A program made the position numbers and the translations under genes. Positions 6,520 through 10,437 of a stretch of DNA of 10,437 nt are shown here, piece by piece. Within the stretch, counting starts at the first letter, position 1; the number at the start of each line of letters is the position of its first letter. This stretch comes from Lachnospiraceae bacterium UBA1066 (GTDB taxonomy: Bacteria; Bacillota; Clostridia; Lachnospirales; Lachnospiraceae), in the NCBI GenBank assembly GCA_002316215.1, contig DCDB01000059.1, forward strand, positions 1 through 10,437. The letters are read 5' to 3'. Below the pieces are notes generated by a model. It did no database searches. It saw only the letters and a program-made list of their open reading frames with translations, and was not told where the DNA came from.

Positions 6520-6590
6520 GCTGTAAAGCAAAAAGCTTCAGCGGCAACGAAAATCAGGGAAAGAGTACGGCAAAAAGCCGTACTCTTTTT
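6520..6590 (+). terminator. Intrinsic terminator closing the opp operon
   Basis: A perfect 12-bp stem, AAAGAGTACGGC (6560-6571) with GCCGTACTCTTT (6577-6588), encloses an AAAAA loop and runs into TTTTT (6586-6590), which gives a strong terminator on the plus strand. A weaker bulged hairpin (GCTG and AAGC at 6520-6529 pairing with GCTTCAGC at 6535-6542) lies between the oppA stop and this stem. The next promoter starts only a few bases downstream, so the two operons are tightly insulated. Confidence 0.93.
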
Positions 6591-6593
6591 AAA

Positions 6594-6622
6594 TTTACAT
6601 TCGATTTTCAGTGTGATATGAT
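6594..6622 (+). promoter_or_regulatory. Extended -10 promoter for the sensor kinase operon
   Basis: TTTACA (6594-6599), a 17-nt spacer and TATGAT (6617-6622) match sigma-A boxes at five of six positions each, and TGA immediately before the -10 supplies the extended TGn element. Transcription would start near 6629. This puts the ATGs at 6618 and 6621 inside the promoter and supports the kinase start at 6708, with a leader of about 80 nt in which I see no further structure. Confidence 0.72.
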
Positions 6623-6707
6623 GCTTAGAGATGATTGCTTTTCCGAGAACGAATTTAAGCGCCGCAAAATCTTTACTATACCTCATATGAGCAGAGGGGC
6701 AGGAATA

Positions 6708-9386
6708 ATGAAAAAAGAATTCCAGATGACGCAGACGGAAAAAGAACTTTTTGACAGTGTTTTATGCGGCATTATCCGATACGCGATGGATGAGGATGCC
6801 CAGATTCTGCAGTTTAATTCTTCCTGCGCCCAAATCTACGGCTTTGGAAACAGAGAAGAGTTTTCGGCTGCTCTTGAATCGGGGGATATCCAGCCGGTAT
6901 ACATTTACGATAAAGAAATATTCCGCGGTTTTATCCGGCGCTGCATCCACACGGGAAAGACGGTAAATTTCGGACACAGGATTATGAGAAAAGACGGTAC
7001 GCTGGCCTACGTCATGGGCACGATGCGCGTTACGGAAATGAGTGACGGCGAAAGAATCGTGCAGACCATGTTTATGGATTCGGGATACCACGTGGTGCAG
7101 GAGGATGTGAGAAGGAGCATTAAATATCTTCCGGCAAATTCAAACGGACGTGAGAAGGTTATCGTGGTATCGGAAAGTCCTGAGGTACGGCGGGAACTCA
7201 AAGAAATCCTGATGCCTGAATGTGTGGTGATCGAAGCCGCAAGCGGGCAGGAAATCCGCTCTATCCTGAATAAGGAACAGGATGACATCGGTTCGGTTTT
7301 AGTGGATGAGGACATCGTTTCACAAGACGATTTCCGATTTATGGCATCTTTAAAGAGCAACATCCTTCTGGCCTCCATCCCGATTGTGATTCTTGCACGG
7401 CCGGACGGAGCAGACGAGGAGCAGCTGCTTTCTTACGGGGCAAGCGAATTTCTGCGCCGTCCTTTTAATGCGGAGGTTGTCAGGCTCCGTATTTCAAATC
7501 TTCTTGAACTGCGTGATACGGCAATTCAGCGGAACGCCATTGAATCAATGGTCGACAATATACCGGGCGGCGTCGTCATTTTCAGGGTGGGAAGCAGGCT
7601 GGAACTGCTGTATGACAGCAAAAAGCTTTCTGCGCTTGGAGATTGGGATGAGGAAGACCGGCTGCGCGTCCGCCGTGAAGGGCTGGATTGCCTGATTTAT
7701 GAGGCGGATCGCGCGCGTATTACGAAAAATCTGTTTGACGCGGCGGAAAAGGGAAGCACTGTGGAGCTGACCTTCAGGCTTTTCAGTGCGGATGAGAAAG
7801 CAATATGGGTACAGGCGCATGCCATTCTCATACGCAAGGAAGGCAATAAGCCTGTCTATCAGGCGGTTATTACGCCTACTTCTGTCCGGGAGAAAATGTA
7901 TCAGAATATTCTCGACGATTCTTCTTCCGCAGTGGCTGTCAATGACGACAAAACGGATGAGCTGCTGTATATAAATAATGCGGCGGCGGCGCTGGCGGAA
8001 GAATGCGGAGAAAGCGAAAATTATCCCTGGCTGGCTTTCCGCGGCGAAAAACTTCCGGATACCGGCTATATTTCGAAACAGATCATAACCGAAAAGTCAG
8101 GTCGTCATCTGAATATGAACGGCCGCCATATAAATTGGAACGGAATCCCGGCCAGGATTGTATTTCTTGCTGACGATACGGAAAGCTACCGTCTGCAGAA
8201 CGAACAGCTTGAGAAGGCTCTGGAAGCGGCAAAAAAGGCAAATGAAGCGAAAAGCTCTTTTTTGTCCCGAATGAGTCATGATATACGTACTCCGATGAAT
8301 GCTATTTTAGGAATGTCCTCTCTTGCCCTTGATGAATTGGGAAACCAGGAGGCGGTCAAAGATTATCTTGAAAAAATCTCATCTTCCGGGCAGTATCTTC
8401 TCGGACTGATTAATGATATCCTGGATATGTCCAAGATAGAAAGCAATCATATAGAACTGAACCTTTCGTCCGGAACTGTGAAACAGTGTCTGCACGATGT
8501 CATGATCTCCATGCAGGTACAGCTTGACCAAAAAAAGCAGAAGCTTACGGTTACACAGCTGCCGGATGCAGCCGAACATCCTGTCCTTCTGGACAAGATG
8601 CGTATCCAGCAGATCTTTTTTAATTTACTATCCAACGCAGTTAAGTTCACAGGAGAAGGCGGAAATGTGTATGTCACCATCCGTCGGGACAGCCCGGCAG
8701 ACGGTGTTGCAGGTTATTTTATTGATGTGCGGGACACGGGAATCGGTATCGAGGAAGAGGCGCAGAAACGGATATTCGAACCTTTCGAACAGGCAGGGCC
8801 CCAGACAAGAGGAGGGTCGGGCCTGGGTCTTGCGATTGTCCGGAATCTTCTTCAGCTGATGGGCGGCAGTATCAGTGTAGAAAGTGTATTCGGCAGCGGA
8901 ACGACATTTCACGTACAAGTTTCTTTCCGGCTTTCAGATACGGAAAGTGCAAAATCCAGGAAGACGGAAAATGAAGACTATAATTTTTCAGGATACAGCG
9001 TACTGGTGGTTGAAGACCATCCCGTAAACATGATGATTGCCCGGAAACTTCTGGAAAAAAAGAACTGCAGGGTGTCCTCTGCCATTAACGGACAGGAAGC
9101 ACTTGATATCCTCATGCACTGCGAACCGAACGAATTCCAGGCGGTACTTATGGATATCCGGATGCCTGTCCTAAATGGTATAGAAGCGGCAAAACAAATA
9201 CGTTCATCACAGCGGGAGGATCTTCAGAAACTGCCGATTATTGCTATGTCCGCAAATGCATTTGAAGAAGATGCGGAACGCAGCAAGGCGGCAGGGATGA
9301 ACGCCCATCTGACGAAGCCTATTGACAATGATCTGCTTTACCGGACCTTAAAGAATATTTGGAGTGAAAAAAATGAGCATTTATAA
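6708..9386 (+). CDS. Soluble PAS-containing hybrid sensor histidine kinase/response regulator
   Basis: The 892-residue protein has no evident membrane segment and so should sense an intracellular signal. In order: a PAS-like domain (about 10-130); a receiver-like domain (about 150-265) that keeps D200 but has S155-E156 for the usual acidic pair and R251 for the conserved lysine, probably a pseudo-receiver; two further PAS-like regions (about 277-400 and 402-495, the second weak); a coiled-coil linker (about 497-517); HisKA with SHDIRTP and phosphoacceptor H524; a HATPase_c domain with N643, DTGIG from D676, and GGSGLGLAI; and a C-terminal receiver (about 763-885) with E769-D770, phosphoacceptor D816, S848 and K870 all intact. 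No HPt domain is present, so a separate phosphotransfer partner or a cis role for the receiver is implied. ATG 6708 has AGAGGGG (6693-6699) 8 nt upstream; earlier ATGs lie in the promoter or lack a binding site. Its 3' end overlaps cheC by 14 bp. The signal is unknown. Confidence 0.9.
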   Translation: MKKEFQMTQTEKELFDSVLCGIIRYAMDEDAQILQFNSSCAQIYGFGNREEFSAALESGDIQPVYIYDKEIFRGFIRRCIHTGKTVNFGHRIMRKDGTLAYVMGTMRVTEMSDGERIVQTMFMDSGYHVVQEDVRRSIKYLPANSNGREKVIVVSESPEVRRELKEILMPECVVIEAASGQEIRSILNKEQDDIGSVLVDEDIVSQDDFRFMASLKSNILLASIPIVILARPDGADEEQLLSYGASEFLRRPFNAEVVRLRISNLLELRDTAIQRNAIESMVDNIPGGVVIFRVGSRLELLYDSKKLSALGDWDEEDRLRVRREGLDCLIYEADRARITKNLFDAAEKGSTVELTFRLFSADEKAIWVQAHAILIRKEGNKPVYQAVITPTSVREKMYQNILDDSSSAVAVNDDKTDELLYINNAAAALAEECGESENYPWLAFRGEKLPDTGYISKQIITEKSGRHLNMNGRHINWNGIPARIVFLADDTESYRLQNEQLEKALEAAKKANEAKSSFLSRMSHDIRTPMNAILGMSSLALDELGNQEAVKDYLEKISSSGQYLLGLINDILDMSKIESNHIELNLSSGTVKQCLHDVMISMQVQLDQKKQKLTVTQLPDAAEHPVLLDKMRIQQIFFNLLSNAVKFTGEGGNVYVTIRRDSPADGVAGYFIDVRDTGIGIEEEAQKRIFEPFEQAGPQTRGGSGLGLAIVRNLLQLMGGSISVESVFGSGTTFHVQVSFRLSDTESAKSRKTENEDYNFSGYSVLVVEDHPVNMMIARKLLEKKNCRVSSAINGQEALDILMHCEPNEFQAVLMDIRMPVLNGIEAAKQIRSSQREDLQKLPIIAMSANAFEEDAERSKAAGMNAHLTKPIDNDLLYRTLKNIWSEKNEHL

Positions 9387-9987
9387 TTTTGCGGATCTGA
9401 ATGAAGTGCATAAAGATGCGCTATTGGAGATTGGAAACATAGGAACCGGGAATGCACTTACATCACTGTCACAGCTTACGGGAAGAGCAATACAGATGGA
9501 TCTGCCGAGTATTCGCATAACGGATATGGACAGCCTGCCGGGAATTATTGATTTTCCGGGAAATGCAAATGCAGGCGTCGTGATTGATGTTCACGGGGAT
9601 CTTGACTGCGTGATCACATTTCTTCTGAAGGAACAGTTTGCCAAAGTCATTGTAGAAGAACTGACGGGCGAAACGCTTGAAGATGTGAAAAAAATGGACG
9701 AGATGCAGGAATCCGCCATCCGTGAAGTGGGCAATATTATGTGCAATGCCTATCTTAACGCTCTTGCGTCTATGCTTGAGTCGGAGTTTTCCGTTTCGCT
9801 TCCGAGCCTGAAAGTCGGCGCCAGTAAAGATATATTGGATACTTTTTTGATAAATTTCAGAGATGAAACGCCGGAGCTCCTCTTTATAGAAAATACTTTC
9901 TATTATTTTGACCAGGCTTACGTCAGCTACATTCTGCTTCATCCAAAGTGCGAATCTTTGTGGAGAATGCTGGATAAACTCACATAA
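9373..9987 (+). CDS. cheC: CheC-type CheY-phosphate phosphatase
   Basis: The 204 residues are close to the usual CheC length. The family's two active-site motifs, [DS]-x3-E-x2-N followed 22 residues later by P, are both complete: D15, E19, N22, P45 and S114, E118, N121, P144. Having both halves intact argues for a CheC-like phosphatase rather than CheX (a single, more divergent site) or an adhesion or structural FliY/FliN fusion, whose extra C-terminal domain is absent. By family knowledge it removes the phosphoryl group from a receiver aspartate such as that of CheY. ATG 9373 is chosen because GGAG (9361-9364) is 8 nt upstream; the in-frame GTG 9364 overlaps that site. It overlaps the kinase gene by 14 bp, and the CheW-like gene follows 13 bp after its stop. 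The usual deamidase partner CheD is not visible here. Confidence 0.9.
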   Translation: MSIYNFADLNEVHKDALLEIGNIGTGNALTSLSQLTGRAIQMDLPSIRITDMDSLPGIIDFPGNANAGVVIDVHGDLDCVITFLLKEQFAKVIVEELTGETLEDVKKMDEMQESAIREVGNIMCNAYLNALASMLESEFSVSLPSLKVGASKDILDTFLINFRDETPELLFIENTFYYFDQAYVSYILLHPKCESLWRMLDKLT

Positions 9988-10000
9988 ATGAGGGGAAATG

Positions 10001-10396
10001 ATGCTTATCGAAGGTGTAGGTACACAGGATGAAATGTATGTGGCATTTCAGGAGAAGACGCTTTCTTATGTGATTCCCGAGTCTGATGTCGGGCAGATCA
10101 CAGCGGATGTTCCGGAGGACATACCGAAGATATATCTTGCCGGATGTTCAGGGAAGGATACCTGTGCCATCATTTTCCAGGATGCTTCCGGCCTTTTGGC
10201 TCTGCCGGTTGAAAAAGTGACGGGAATTATACGGATTTCGGCTGAATGCCAGTACGAGCTTCCGCTTGAGGCCCGCAGCCCGCGGAATGAATGGATAGCA
10301 GGAGTTGCTTTTCTGGAAAATACAGGAAGCCTGAGTTATCTTCTGGATGTCCGGAAGCTGAGAGAATATTTCTGCCGGGAGCGGGACGATGGATGA
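10001..10396 (+). CDS. Short CheW-like coupling protein
   Basis: The 131 residues resemble the CheW fold, the adaptor that links chemoreceptors to the kinase CheA. The N-terminal MYVAFQEKTLSYVIPESDV matches the first beta-barrel start with the IPxxxV-type motif. The region around GLLALPVEKVTGIIRI matches the second barrel strand with its V-x-x-V helper, and WIAGVAFLENTGSLSYLLDV matches the conserved yIrGva-LLDl segment. It is shorter than the common 140-165 residues, mainly in the middle. AGGGG (9991-9995) lies 5 nt before ATG 10001 and only 2 nt before ATG 9998, so I prefer 10001, although either ATG is possible. The coding end overlaps the next gene by 8 bp. A CheW-like domain protein acting only with the neighbouring kinase and CheC is an alternative to a role in classical chemotaxis. 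Confidence 0.75.
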   Translation: MLIEGVGTQDEMYVAFQEKTLSYVIPESDVGQITADVPEDIPKIYLAGCSGKDTCAIIFQDASGLLALPVEKVTGIIRISAECQYELPLEARSPRNEWIAGVAFLENTGSLSYLLDVRKLREYFCRERDDG

Positions 10397-10437
10397 AGAA
10401 GATTTCCGTTCCGGGAGCGGGACGGCGGAGGAAGAAG
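10375..10437. repeat. 36-bp-period duplication at the cheW-like/next gene junction
   Basis: CCGGGAGCGGGACG occurs at 10375-10388 and identically at 10411-10424. The following 13 bases match at 10 of 13 positions, so 10375-10401 and 10411-10437 agree at 24 of 27. The period is 12 codons, which keeps frame. The first copy carries the ribosome binding site and start codon of the next gene. The second falls inside its coding sequence and repeats the Gly-Ser-Gly-Thr plus acidic residues. The array may continue beyond the window. Confidence 0.75.
10389..10437 (+). CDS. Start of an unidentified acidic protein, cut by the window edge
   Basis: ATG 10389 has GGGAG (10377-10381) 7 nt upstream and overlaps the CheW-like stop by 8 bp, so it is probably the fourth gene of the operon. 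Sixteen residues are visible, beginning MDEEDFRSGSGTAEEE, which are acidic with a Gly-Ser patch. They do not identify a family. A receptor, CheA or another chemotaxis part would fit the context, but nothing visible decides this. Confidence 0.55.
   Translation, partial: MDEEDFRSGSGTAEEE

Noticed and set aside
5705..6547. A long open frame (about 280 codons) on the minus strand opposite oppA
   Set aside because: It lies antisense to a clearly conserved peptide-binding protein, has no ribosome binding site or family features that I recognise, and is explained by the codon bias of oppA.
6618..6707. An N-terminal extension of 30 residues on the sensor kinase from ATG 6618
   Set aside because: The ATG lies inside a good -10 box and has no ribosome binding site; ATG 6708 has one at the right distance.

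Overview
The window looks like chromosomal DNA of a Gram-positive, low-to-mid GC anaerobe of the Clostridia, most likely a Lachnospiraceae-type gut bacterium. This placement is an inference. It rests on strong AGGAGG-like ribosome binding sites, a lipobox-bearing solute-binding protein, GTG starts, intrinsic terminators, a CheC-type phosphatase, and roughly balanced base composition. I see no mobile element, tRNA, rRNA or CRISPR array.

Layout: (1) Positions 1-180 hold a strongly self-complementary, apparently noncoding segment: a very long hairpin, a short perfect hairpin, and an intrinsic-terminator-like hairpin. It looks like the 3' part of a structured RNA that I cannot name. (2) A sigma-A-type promoter (252-280) precedes a complete oligopeptide ABC importer operon in the order oppB, oppC, oppD, oppF, then oppA (334-6508). 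(3) The 300 bp gap between oppF and oppA has no terminator. It holds a possible 34-residue peptide gene, an internal promoter flanked by an 8-bp inverted repeat, and a degenerate 20-nt tandem repeat array that would lie in the oppA leader. A strong terminator closes the operon at 6560-6590. (4) A second operon starts from an extended -10 promoter (6594-6622). It encodes a soluble multidomain hybrid histidine kinase, a CheC phosphatase overlapping its 3' end, a short CheW-like protein, and the first 49 bases of another gene.

How the parts work together: OppA on the outside captures peptides, OppB/OppC form the channel, and OppD/OppF hydrolyse ATP. The internal promoter and elaborate leader probably let oppA be made in excess over, or be regulated apart from, the membrane parts. 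The downstream operon is a phosphorelay/chemotaxis-like module. Its kinase carries its own C-terminal receiver, and the co-translated CheC has two intact phosphatase motifs, so CheC could dephosphorylate that receiver or a CheY partner. The CheW-like protein suggests a link to chemoreceptor arrays, although no CheA, CheY or receptor is visible here. The most unusual items are the noncoding ones: the long hairpin RNA candidate and the oppF-oppA regulatory gap.
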